Shown in pieces: positions 12,986 through 24,228 of a DNA stretch of 64,000 nucleotides. Numbering within the stretch: position 1 is the first letter of the stretch; every line of letters starts with the position of its first letter. The DNA is taken from NCBI GenBank assembly GCA_030159075.1, contig BROG01000025.1, forward strand, positions 690,001 to 754,000, read 5' to 3'. Under the pieces are notes generated by a model. That model saw nothing but the letters and a program-made list of their open reading frames with translations, made no database searches and was not told the DNA's origin. Both the position numbers and the translations under genes were made by a program. This stretch comes from Atrina japonica (Eukaryota; Mollusca; Bivalvia; Pterioida; Pinnidae).

Positions 12986-13792
12986 CACCACGAGGTTATG
13001 CTAAGTTGAAATATCAAAACGTAATTTGGAGTGCTTTATCATCGACTGAAATTGATAGGGCAGTAAATGTGAGGTGGTTTAAGGATAATAACCATGGCAA
13101 CAGTAACAAAAATCAAAGCATGTCTTTCAGTTATCACAGAGTTTACCGTTCAGCAATTTTTTCCCCTAGATATACAGGCTACCGGCCATCATACTAATAT
13201 GTATGCCTAGGTTACCAACATCAGTTTTATCATCTAAAAGGACAAGTAAACACGCATTTCCTTAGACATAGATTAACTGCAAACAAAACTGTGATAAATC
13301 ATTCCTTAATATGATGTTATTTATTGATAAATACATCATCTCATCAATTATTTATTGTAATCAGATTGAATTTGATGCTAGTTTTCTTGTTTTGTGTATA
13401 TATCTTCATATAATTTTGAAAAATGCTCATTTATCGAATTTCATAGATTTGTATTCATTTTTGCCATAATTTGTTTTCGAACGACCAGCTGCATTGTTTT
13501 GAAATCAAATTCCAAACTAAGATTCAATAGTTAATCAAAGCTTAGATGCTCTATAAATTATGAATTATATTAACTCACCCAGATTAATATCCAATTAAAG
13601 GCTTTAAAAATTTTGTTCTGCTTTTTCATTGGTCAGAACATATCAATTGAAGAGATGTGTCAATGTTGCAGCGCTTAGTTCACATCACGTACAATACGAA
13701 ATTCGCCAGTTGAATGTTGCAAGTTTTTTTTAACTACGAACAAATACCCACGGAGAATGCAAAGAAAGCATTAGACTATCAAAGTAAAACTC
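12986..13792. other. spacer, nothing recognised
   Basis: No gene seen. A short run of the 7-mer ATGTATC (about four copies) lies just to the right at 13793-13820. Confidence 0.5.
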
Positions 13793-13837
13793 ATGTATCA
13801 TGTATCATGTATCATGTATCATTCACTTACACTTTCA

Positions 13838-14060
13838 TGTTTTGAAGGCCTTAAATCGAATCGTTAGAGCATCGCATTAAATCATAATGTATCTTTACCA
13901 TGGTTTCAAGTCCTGCTGGAACCTTTGTCGGTTTTGTGAGAAAGTTTATCAGTTTACTTGGGGAAGGTTGACAGTCTCTTCCCTGGCACATTGTAACAGT
14001 GTTTATTTCTCCACCAACTTTTGACTGGAAAATTGTTTAATGTGACGTAAAAAATATTCA
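13838..14060 (+). mobile_element. tRNA-derived SINE, family A
   Basis: Head with CGTTAGAGCATCGC and B-box-like GGTTTCAAGTCCTGC, then TGTGAGAAAGTTTATC, CTCTTCCCTGGCACA and a tail ending GTGACGTAAAA. Same order as 8681-8900. Confidence 0.7.
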
Positions 14061-14714
14061 AATACAAAAAAAAATGAAAATAACAAAAATAGAAAATGTT
14101 CATGTGAAACTAAAATTTTGATCTAGTTTTCTGACAATTTGAACGAGCACCAAAATACCTGTGATGATTTATATCACCATTCGTGAAGAAAATGTACACA
14201 ATTTTCGGCTAAATCTAAAAATGATACATATATTTGTCCACTTGTCGAGTTAGTGATATCAGAAATAGGTTTCAGTCTTGACGGATGTACATTAAACTAC
14301 GAGAAACGCAAGAGTAAATGGGTGCATTTTACCAATAATGTTATTATACTGGGATCGGAGGATTTCAGATAATAGTAAATTGATATATTTGTGTTTAGGG
14401 GTTAAATTCATGGCAATTAGGACTGTTCGTGACATTTTACATCGTAATGATAACGATAAAAAAATGAGTTTGCTGCGAAGTAATTAAGGCCCTACGGTGT
14501 AAGAATATTGGACAACCAAAATCAACAATAACATTCGGTATATGTATTATAAAGGTTTAATTTGATTTCTGGGAAACAGTTATGGTTATATTACAATAAA
14601 TTTGTGAAAATAGAACAAAGATTAATGGAAATGTAGCAAAGTTTTTTTGCAACATTAATTACATATCAACTTTATTGGAATATATATATAATTAATGTTG
14701 CAATATATATAAAT
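14061..14714. other. spacer with one small hairpin
   Basis: A 15-bp inverted repeat (GCAACATTAATTA and complement) spans about 14649-14694. Nothing else recognised. Confidence 0.5.
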
Positions 14715-14975
14715 ATATAGTGAAAACTGGACACACACGAACCTTTGAAAATTCAGATGTAGGATCAGGTGCCATGTAGAGGAAAGCATGGTCTGTTGAC
14801 TATGTAGTAGATGGGTGATATCTAGGCACTGCAAAACTGTTTGTAATTAATAGTTTTGATGTAGTATTTAGTATATAGTTGTATGAAATACGAGACGTGG
14901 TCGTCAATGTACAATATGTCGGAACACACGTCTGAACCTTTTTGTGATTAAGAACACTGCTAATGTTTAATGTAA
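14715..14975 (-). mobile_element. internally deleted Penelope-like element derivative
   Basis: The left part (14715-14812) is the family 3' UTR in reverse complement (GGATCAGGTGCCATG). The right part (14813-14975) aligns with 48385-48550, the 5' coding portion of the large PLE copy: TCTAGGCACTGCAAAAC, GTGGTCGTCA, TTTTTGTGATTAAGAACA. On the minus strand the 5' region therefore joins the 3' UTR directly, with the reverse transcriptase core missing. Confidence 0.65.
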
Positions 14976-15019
14976 CTCAAAATGATATGTGTTGCTACGA
15001 CGTGATGTAAATCAATATG

Positions 15020-15347
15020 TTAAATTAGCATCCAAATAAAAACATTTCGTGTCGGACCACTAAAGACAATGTCAGAACTCTGAGATCTGATACGACCTGT
15101 GCCCCTGTTAGACCGAAAATTCGTGTTGTAAATTGGTAATCTTTGACTGTTCACTTGAAATCATGCGTTCGAAAAATAAACTAGATATTCAGGTAGCATC
15201 CAACTAAAAGCTATTTCGCGTCGGACCAATAAAGACAATGTCAGTTCTCTGAGATCTGATGCAACAATTAGCCCTTGTTAGCCGGAACTTCGGGTTGAAA
15301 ATTGGTAATCTTTGATTGCATTCATGCGTTCGAAAAATATAGTCCAC
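15020..15347. repeat. tandem duplication, about 165-bp unit
   Basis: 15020-15185 and 15186-15347 are direct copies: GTCGGACCA, AAGACAATGTCAG, CTCTGAGATCTGAT, AATTGGTAATCTTTGA and CATGCGTTCGAAAAAT recur in order with about 15-20% differences. Confidence 0.85.
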
Positions 15348-15782
15348 AGGAGAATGTAATGTTTTCTTTTTTGAAATGGATATTTGCAATATATCCTAAT
15401 ATATACTAAGTTTATTAAGGAGCTTTTGCAAATAATGTTATAGAAGTATGAAAAATTCAGATTTCTGAGATGAAAATCAATAACAAAACACAGAAGATGA
15501 AAGTATTCCTACGATATCCATTAATGGCACGTACAAATATGTTTGTAATCGTCAGTCTCTAAGAGTCGTTCCCGCAAATAACTAATGAAAATATAGAAAA
15601 TATTAAAGTGGAACAAAACATTTCCTGAGATAATATTTATTGAACGTAATGAAACAATGTTCTACTTTTAATTCCTACGCGCCACGTACACGTTGTGTAC
15701 AAGCGGAATGTGTATTGTCTGTCGTGCTAACCTACATAAGTGAGATTTAATTATGTAGTAACAGCATTGGCCATTTAGAGAT
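15348..15782. other. spacer, nothing recognised
   Basis: No feature supported. Confidence 0.5.
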
Positions 15783-15875
15783 ATAGTTGAACCCGGATGT
15801 ACTGAAATCGAAGGAAAATTAAATGTTCTTTCAAATAAACAGGGGTTTCAAAATAACCGGGTTATAATCGTAACA
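15783..15875. mobile_element. partial mariner-like MITE
   Basis: TATAGTTGAACCCGGAT and ACCGGGTTATAATC match the reverse complement of 3520-3611. The other end was not found. Confidence 0.5.
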
Positions 15876-16367
15876 AAGAAATTTTGCCGAGCAATCAAAT
15901 CAATTCAAAAGAGTTCAAGATAAGTAGGTATGACTGATATGTTTTATCGTGTATTTTAATTGTTTATGATGCATGTCATACAATGTGAGGTAAACTGTTT
16001 TGCGAGTTAGAAAAAAAGACATGTGATCGACAGACACGTTTTTCTTTGTGTACGCCAGAATGTACTAGATATACATTTTAAATAAGACATTGCATAATCA
16101 ATACTGTTCCATTCGTCACTACGTATCAGTAATTGCATATACGTTTAATCTATTATTAATGTAAGAGAATTCTAAGCATTATTTGTTCTTCTATGAATTC
16201 AGTGAATCGTATGTTAATTTACTTCAACTTAGAATGTTATTTGTTATTATTTCAGTGGTATCTGTATTTGAAAGATCGAACATGATCATGTCCCTCCTCC
16301 GTATTTCAAAAATCGGCAATATCTAAAATAGTTCCTAGTGGCCTGCTGTTCAATTGATAAACTAAAC
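15876..16367. other. spacer, nothing recognised
   Basis: No feature supported. Confidence 0.5.
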
Positions 16368-16649
16368 TAAGTCTTTCCTGGAAGTTGAAGTTTGATTGAG
16401 AATCTACTTCATCACTGTCGGGAATGGAAAAGTTACATGAGATAGCGCTTGCTGACCAAACATCAGTATTTTTAACTTAAAGCAACAATTTCCGAAAAAA
16501 AACATCCAAAATACGACATAGAAATGACTTAAATCTTGGAGGGAAATGTCAAATTTGAAAACTATGAGTTGTGTTTGGGCTTGTGACTCCTCCATTCCCG
16601 ACAGTGATGAAGTAGAATTTCAATCAAACTTCAACTTTCAGGTAAGTCT
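16368..16649. mobile_element. foldback element with 52-bp inverted arms
   Basis: The arms at 16377-16428 and 16591-16642 are inverted copies with about three mismatches; both contain ACTTCATCACTGTCGGGAAT or its complement. TAAGTCT lies next to both ends (16368-16374 and 16643-16649), a likely 7-bp target duplication, with two extra T on the left. The loop is 162 bp and non-coding. Confidence 0.75.
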
Positions 16650-17031
16650 CGTGTAATTTATCGATTCATATTAACATCTATATTGCCCCCATGTGCTACT
16701 GCTGCTAATGTATATCCAGCTCTTGTACTGAGTGCAGAAAAATTGTCAATATTTACATCATACTGTTTTAAGAGATTTTTTCCATGTGGCTAATGTATCG
16801 GTAGATAAATGTTGATGAGGCTTCTGAAAAGTAATTAACAGTTAGTTACTAGTAATCAAATCTTAAGTTGGGTTTATGTATCCCTTAACACACACAAGTT
16901 TCTGTCCTTACTAAATACTTGTTAAATGTTTCCCTGGTGTAAAACGGAATAATTTCCTTTCTACCACAGTATATTTCCCATTGCTTAATATGGCACTCGT
17001 AATACTTTGATTGCTTTCAGGATGACATGAT
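16650..17031. other. spacer, nothing recognised
   Basis: No feature supported. Confidence 0.5.
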
Positions 17032-17105
17032 ATCTTCTTCTTCTTCTTCTTCTTCTTCTTCTTCTTCTTCTTCTTCTTCTTCTTTTATTATTATTATTAT
17101 TATTA

Positions 17106-17138
<33 letters not shown>

Positions 17139-17163
17139 TATTATTATTATTATTATTATTTTT
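17032..17163. repeat. compound (TTC)n(ATT)n microsatellite
   Basis: TTC triplets to about 17085, then ATT triplets to 17163. Confidence 0.97.
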
Positions 17164-18267
17164 GCTGTGTGAGAAAACCCATAACTTTCAATTCATTGCC
17201 TGATAATAGACACATGAGTAGGTTCAATTTGTTCCAGAAATCTGTGACTGCATCTAACAACAGCGTTTTCCGGTTACTTATCAGTACTGGAGATTTGATT
17301 ACCATCCTCGTTATTCTGGTAAAAATTGTGTGTGTTGGCCAATTTGGTATCACAGCAATTCCCCCCCCCCCCCATGTTTTTTCTTGCTTGATGTTTTGTT
17401 CTACTTTCAAAATCTGCTCTGCAAATTATTTTACCTGGAATATGAGCACCACTTAACCAAATATTTCTTTTGTATGTACACAGCCATATTTCCTTGCCAC
17501 TTCATTACATGCTAAATACCTGTTATCACCTTGTTCTCTTACATAATATACATTGAATACATTAGTAATACGATATTAAACTTTCATTTGATGAAAAACA
17601 TGATCGTGATAATATAATTATAACATCTTTATATCATATTATATTAGATGTTTATATAAGTGCAATGCCATTTATATAGTTCAAGTGATGGTTAAGCTAT
17701 ATAACCTATATTTGTTACTCTCTACGCAATCTTTTTAATAGAGTCATTAAATATAAAGTTTTGTGTTTTTTCCTCTCTCAGCGTCTAATAAATACCGTGG
17801 TTCTTTTTTGTTTAACTCGAGTGTTGTTATTATGAAAACTTTGTTTACATGTCGTGTGTATCGGGAAATTGGAGTTAGAAATCCTCTGACTGGCTGACAT
17901 AGAACTACCTGTTCACGGGAATTTGCAGCGAATTGTAGAGAATAAGCAAGTCCTCATCATCAAATTTTGTACTCTCTTCCTATAGTACCAAGGGTTCTAC
18001 GGCATCAAGGTATTTGCACTTTATACGATACCGGAGTCAGAACATATCAAACGTAAGTTGGTGTTTATAGCCACTTGTCAACATCATTGTGATATTGTCA
18101 TTTTTGTCGATATCTAATTTACATCTAAATTATCTAACATAAATTCCCCCATTTCATATAAGTTTCCTATAATATCCTCAATTTTGTTTTGTCATCCTAT
18201 ACAATCTTCAACTAAAGTGCCTCCAAATTTTATTTTAATGACTTTTCAGCTGCCACGAATGCCCAAG
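17164..18267. other. spacer, nothing recognised
   Basis: AT-rich with a C homopolymer near 17361-17373. No credible exon. Confidence 0.5.
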
Positions 18268-18510
18268 TACACAGAGGATATTTGACAATTAGCACTATAT
18301 ATATATTTATATATATATATATATATATATGTTAGATATATATTCTCCTACTTCACTCGATGTGATAAACATGTTATTCAAACGCAATTGTCAAATATTC
18401 CATTTATTACATTTTCCAGTCATGTTTTGTTACCTGACGTTTTGTAGCTAGAGTCTAGAGTCTTCAAGTCGTGAAATGTTAACAAACCACTTCACAAGTT
18501 GTTTGAAATC
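18268..18510. repeat. dispersed repeat X, copy 2
   Basis: Matches 11446-11690; an AT dinucleotide run lies at its centre (18297-18331). Confidence 0.6.
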
Positions 18511-19038
18511 TATCACTCCGATACTAAGAAAACATTGCATTAAAATGGGTAAAATATAAGCTAAAAAGTTAAAACATAGGACAAACAAACATTTATTACA
18601 AATAAAAAATCATTTTAATACATGTGTAATTCATGCTTCGTTGAATGTTTAAAAACTGAAAAAATACAGGCGCATTAATATACACACAATTGAACAACGG
18701 CGAAGCGAAACGGGAATCACATGTTAAAGTCCTCATGACTCGTGCTGGATGTGTGCAAATATGTACTGATGTGATGTTTGTTTTGTAATGAAGTGAATGT
18801 AATGTTGACTGGTGCATTGAAAGTACAGTTTCCTGAGAATAACCCCTGATACGGCATTTTGATTGGCTAAAATGGAATATACGTTTTCCATTTACTTTGC
18901 ATTGAGAAATTAAGCTTCAAAGACATTTGAACACCAAACCAGAAGAAAATAAAAAGGCTTTCTTCTAAACATATAAACTTTCACATCAATTGATGATTCC
19001 AATAATGTGACAGTTATTGGGGAAAAAGTTAATTTCGG

Positions 19039-19290
19039 TTGAGAAGTAGAATGTCCGGGTATCGATTCCAGATTAATCATGGCGGTAAACAGCCACTCTA
19101 CAGACATTTCAATCTGCCTGATCATTCTATCCATTCCCTGAGAGTCCGCATTTTACAAAAGATACATCATCCCACACACAACGCTAACTTACGCACTCCC
19201 TTTCTACGAAAACGTGACGAATGTTGGATTAAACAGCTGGGAACTGCTTCACCCATGTGGATGCAATGGTAATATTGATGGCATAGGAAA
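19039..19290 (+). pseudogene. GIY-YIG-type endonuclease remnant of a Penelope-like element
   Basis: A 77-codon open stretch encodes a pattern I associate with the C-terminal half of PLE GIY-YIG endonucleases: R-x-x-G-x-R near the start, then LYRHFNLPDHS, L-R-V, a spacer and ECWIKQLGTASP. The GIY-YIG core itself is upstream and not visible, so this is a fragment. The tails of the main PLE family in this window do not show this domain, so it may come from another PLE lineage. It has no sign of being a host exon. Confidence 0.5.
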
Positions 19291-20027
19291 TCCTACCGGT
19301 CTTGGATGCCAATCAATCAATGATTCAAATCTAATTGTGACAGTTATTGGGAAAAAGTCCACATAAAAACTATGGGAAAATGAAAAAAAGGAAATACTTT
19401 GGCACGTGAGTGTAATACTAAAATATAAACACTAAAATGACTTTGGGTATTTGATATTTTCGGATTTTTGTTAAAATTTAAAAAAATATATTTTTAGTTA
19501 GATATTCTATATCTAACATTTCAGAATAATTTGGATTTTTTAAAACCAGAAATGATACAGAAAACGTGCTTTATAAATGATGCTATTCTGTAACTCATTA
19601 ACATGCTGGACCGCAAAAAAAAATATCCTTGCGGATATAGATCTATAAATATATACAGTGCACCACTGTATACTATCTTTCACAGAGAAAGTCATAATAA
19701 TTTGTTGTCTGTGTAATGACGGGTAATGGATAATTTTCTTGATTTATTGTTTTTGGTATATCCCTGTGAACGATTTAATTCTAAGGCTACAAGTACCGCT
19801 ACATAAGACGTTTGTTTATTTATATATTGCTGAGACTGAAATCAATGTACTAAGCCAAGTCAAAATGTTGCACTGAACTGAAGTAATGGTGATTTTTCGA
19901 TGGAGAATCGTTATTCTATTGCAAATAAAGATTTGATTTCTTTATGAAATAAGTTCTTTATGAAATAAGATTTTTACTCACAAAATCCCCTGCGCAAAGA
20001 AAAAAATAGTTGTGTAGAAAAGTGGGT
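19291..20027. other. spacer, nothing recognised
   Basis: No feature supported. Confidence 0.5.
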
Positions 20028-20238
<211 letters not shown>

Positions 20239-20317
20239 GGTAGTAGTACCAGAAGCAATACATCTCTTCCTGGCATAAATAATGTCTCTAGATATGGATA
20301 TTGACATTTTCTGATGA

Positions 20318-20342
20318 TGTTCATCATCATCATCAGCAGCAG

Positions 20343-20403
<61 letters not shown>
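20318..20403. repeat. (ATC)n microsatellite
   Basis: About 85 bp of ATC triplets with a short CAG insertion near 20335. Confidence 0.98.
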
Positions 20404-20405
<2 letters not shown>

Positions 20406-20483
20406 ATCTTTCGACTTATTTAAAAAGCTATAATCTCCCAAAAGAAGTACAAAAATGCAATATATCTAATTCTTATATGATAT

Positions 20484-20596
20484 GCTTACTCCTCCGTGGC
20501 ACCTGACCCCACCTCTGGATGTCCGTGCTTGTCCAGTGTTCATCAGAGTTGTATATTTATATCCTGGTCATCCTGATACTTTGGTAACTGTGATCT
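20484..20596 (+). mobile_element. Penelope-like element 3'-end fragment
   Basis: GCTTACTCCTCCGTGGCACC, CACCTCTGG, GTCCGTGCTTGTCCA, TCCTGGTCATCC and GATACTTTGGTAACTG follow the order of the family 3' UTR to its terminus. Confidence 0.75.
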
Positions 20597-22700
20597 TTAT
20601 ATTGCTTATCAATCTGTAAACATGATTGTAAAATTCGTCATTTTTTGTATTATTACTAGCATCATTCATCAATAATACACTTTCAAATGTAGACTTAGTC
20701 CACCATTGTTTTCCTGGCGTTTCCACATACAATCGTATATAGCAAGAACTAGGCATAGCACCTTGTTTAAAGTTCAGTGATTGGCAAATAAACCACAAAG
20801 AAAAGAAATTAACAAATGATTAAGGGTAATATTTATTACTCGGGGTAAGTTCTTTGGGTAATGATTCCATGTCCAGTAACGCACATGAACGACATGGATG
20901 ATTGATTATTTTCCTAGATTTAATGACGTTCCCTGGGTTTTCTGTGACATTGCAAATTACCGTCTGCAAATTAGTACTACTTTTTATACTCATACATTGG
21001 CTAACATATGTCTTGTAACGATATATGCCCGCCCAGAAACATTAACCAGTTTAAATGAACGATATACCCAATTAGTGACATGAGGTAGGGGGTAATTGAT
21101 GTATAAACATTTGTTACTCCATTTTACATTGTTCCTTTAATCTGTCAGCTGCTACCTCGGAATATCAGAATCATGTCGTATCGTAGTGCTAGCAGACGTG
21201 CAACAATGAAATTGATTAGTATTTTGTTTTTTTTATTTGGGCGCTATTCCAACGATGACAGTGAGTAAATTTGTTACACGTAGGTGTATATCCCATGACA
21301 ACATCTATGTGAAACCTGCAATACAAAATTGCATCAAAGAAAAGATGGATTTTACTGATCCACAGTTGTTCAAGGTTTAGTGTTTAACTCCTATAACCCT
21401 ACAGACTATAATGGACTGGTCCAAGACAATAGAAAAGACAATATCACTCAGATATGCAGGGGTTGTTCCTTCCAATATTATGCAGATTTTATCTAATATT
21501 TATCAGGACCCACTTGTTTATCTACTGCTTCAAATTTAGTCTTTAGTTAAGATATAACCAAGGATTAAAACTTAACCTAGGGTTAAATTCTGTTGTTCAA
21601 TAACTGCTTAAACCACGGTTTAATATGGGAAATTTAGCCGTTCTTTGAGGCAGGGTTGCATTTCTAAACCAGTAAAGGATTATCATTACAAAAATGCCAA
21701 ACGATAGGCACTTTTGTCAAAATTCAACTCTAGATTATGTTACCCTCGGTTACCACATTTAAAGGAGGATTATTTGTAAACGGTAGTTAGATTTCTCTAA
21801 TGAATGTGCAACTGGGTACAAAAATAGATCAAATGATGGTTAGAATAACAAATTAAGGCGTGTTATGAGAATCAAATATCCAAACATAACACGAGGTAAC
21901 CGGTCATTTGAATCCGCCATTATAAATTAACTTCGATTTTGTACGAAGATAGCAGTGTGTAATAATAAAATTTTGGTATATTTGAAAATACAATGTCGCA
22001 TTGGACCACATTTTCACAATATTGCTTCATCGATAATAAATATTTGAACATGTTCTGTAAAAGTAAAAGACAAAAGTGTCGATAGAATATGATCTTATTA
22101 TGGGCGACACTTTTCTCTCAAAATATGTATGCGACCACTAGGTCAAACGCTTGTAGGACCTTTACAGCGCATGTTCAAATATTAGTTGAATATGAAGTAA
22201 TGTTGGGAAAACATTCGAGAGAAACATTCTACGCCATTTTAATACTGAAATGTCAATTCTGCCTGAACTACTTTTCTAAACGTAATTCCATTCATCCAAA
22301 ATATTTGATAACTTCGTTAAAATTGGAATTTAATTTTTAAATGTGTGTACAGAGTTAAAAAGATAACGAGTATGTTACAAAACCACACAAATGTTTCTAC
22401 CAAACTGCACTTGATTGTTGTAGCGGAGGGATTTGTATTGTCTGATGACACGGATAGAAATATGTGTGTATTTTGGAATATACTTGTATGTTTGTATTTT
22501 TAATATCTAGAGTGGGTAGCTGTTGCAGGATTCTGAGGCTAATAATCAAGGGTTTATATTGTATATCGTGTTTTGTAACCTAAGGGAAAAATTATGCTAC
22601 CACCCAGTTAGATTTGCTTAATGCAAATTGTTATTTAGTTTTTTTCAATGTTCTATATTTGTTTTTACCCATTTCAGTTATTTCGTTGACATCCCTTTGC
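20597..22700. other. 2.1-kb spacer, nothing recognised
   Basis: Around 21545-21640 there are TAACC/GGTTA-rich words (AACCTAGGGTTAAAT, AACCACGGTTTAA) that could be a degraded foldback element; otherwise nothing. Confidence 0.45.
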
Positions 22701-22800
22701 TCGTCACTTGTGGTCGTCCAGCAAAATAGTTTTTGACTTACAAGGAGAAGGTATTGAGTTCGAGTCGGGGTAATGCGTCATACCAAAAAAATTTGAAAAC
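22701..22800 (+). mobile_element. possible tRNA-SINE scrap
   Basis: A B-box-like TTGAGTTCGAGTCGG is followed by GTAATGCGTCATACC. No clear A box or tail, so weak. Confidence 0.25.
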
Positions 22801-23159
22801 GGCACAGGCCAAACTTTACGGTAATTCATCACAATTTGGTGACATATACATACGAATAAACAAAAACATTTCATTCTTCTTTTTTGTAAATAGAGCCAAA
22901 CGGTTGATCATATTTTTTTTTCAAAATAGCTATTCTACAGTCAAATTTTATATAAATAACAGAAGCAAACAAATAATTAAAGAGGAAATAATAAACGAAA
23001 GTAGCAGTAACAAAGTTTACAACTTTATTCGCAAGAAAGAATACTTCTGTCAGCTGGAAATAGATATGATACGGCAAAACAATGTATACAATGAACGGTG
23101 TAAACTATTTTGTACGATAGGAACGTACATTATATACAAGTGCAAATACCAGTAATAAC

Positions 23160-23303
23160 CATCGTCCAAGATATAATAAACAAATCTTGTGAACACTGAA
23201 CAAGCACGGAATCCGGAAGCTATAGAGATGGGATCAGGTGCCATGGAGGGATAATCATCCCTTGTCGACCGGACACACTCGCCGTGAGTCCACAGTCATA
23301 TTA
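23160..23303 (-). mobile_element. Penelope-like element 3' UTR fragment
   Basis: GATGGGATCAGGTGCCATGG, AATCATCCCTTGTCGACCGG and CGCCGTGAGTCCACAG match the reverse complement of the family 3' UTR. Its truncated 5' side faces the plus-strand copy beginning at 23465. Confidence 0.75.
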
Positions 23304-23464
23304 ACTTCCAATGCTTTTGATGGTAATTCCTTTAATGAAATGTAAATACGCTTTTTTAACATTTAACATTTTTGGGAGTGATTTCATTATTTTGAGAGAT
23401 TAGCATGCTGTAATGGTGATCTAAGTCGCTCTGCAAAAATAATTTTACAGTTCCTTAAATGTAA

Positions 23465-23798
23465 ACATTTTGCCAGTTTTACGGGTGGTATTATGACCTT
23501 GTTTGCAAATACTGCATTTCACTAAATTAAATGTTGATTTACTTGTTCGATAGTTGTTGTGTAATCGCCTATACCAATTTTGACGAGTGTTTTTATTCCA
23601 CGGTTTCCTTCATTTGATGTTGACTGACTGAATTGATGTGACTTGTCAACAGGAAATTCCTACTCCTCCACATCACCTGATCCAACCCCTGGTTTTTCAT
23701 TGGTCCGTATTTGTCCAATGTTAATCAAATTGTTATAGTCTCCTGGACTTTCTTGAAAGTAATACTTTGGAATTTGGATATCTTTTTAAAAAAAACGG
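23465..23798 (+). mobile_element. 5'-truncated Penelope-like element (coding tail + 3' UTR)
   Basis: It begins in the RT coding tail (ACGGGTGGTATTATGACC, TTTCACTAAATTAAATGTTG), continues through TTTTGACGAGTG and the 3' UTR (ACTCCTCCACATCACCTGAT, CCGTATTTGTCCA) and ends ATACTTTGGAATTTGGATATC followed by A-rich sequence. Coding potential is lost. Confidence 0.75.
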
Positions 23799-24047
23799 GC
23801 CTACTGTAAGAAAATAAATTGCTAGAGACAATAGATCAACTAGCTATTCACTATTTTAGATTTTACTGTCCTAAATATTGGTTAAGTAATACAACGTTGA
23901 CTGATTTAAACACAGAGGATGTGATTAGAACATACAGATCAGCTATCCATCATTTTGAAGAAATCGTTAGTTACAATAAAAAGTGTTTACATGATGTAAC
24001 ATGATATGTCAAAAACAGTGATTATACAGTGATACGTCTTCCTGTTG

Positions 24048-24053
24048 TTTATT
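24048..24053 (-). promoter_or_regulatory. candidate poly(A) signal of the receptor gene
   Basis: AATAAA on the minus strand, about 175 bases after the receptor stop codon; the first canonical hexamer I found downstream. Confidence 0.45.
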
Positions 24054-24228
24054 TCTGTTTGATTGGTGTTTTACGAAAACACTCAATATTTTATCCGGAT
24101 GTATAATGGCGGCCATGTTTTGCCAGTTTAAGAGAACCCGATGAAAATGTACATGGGGAGATACAACTGGTCTTCTGCAATCAGTCTGGCCACCGTTCTT
24201 ACAAATTCAGTTCAAATTCCTCCTGTAA

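Noticed and set aside
22733..23155. 140-codon open frame
   Set aside because: AT-driven composition, starts beside a B-box-like SINE scrap, ends near a PLE fragment and has no recognisable domain.
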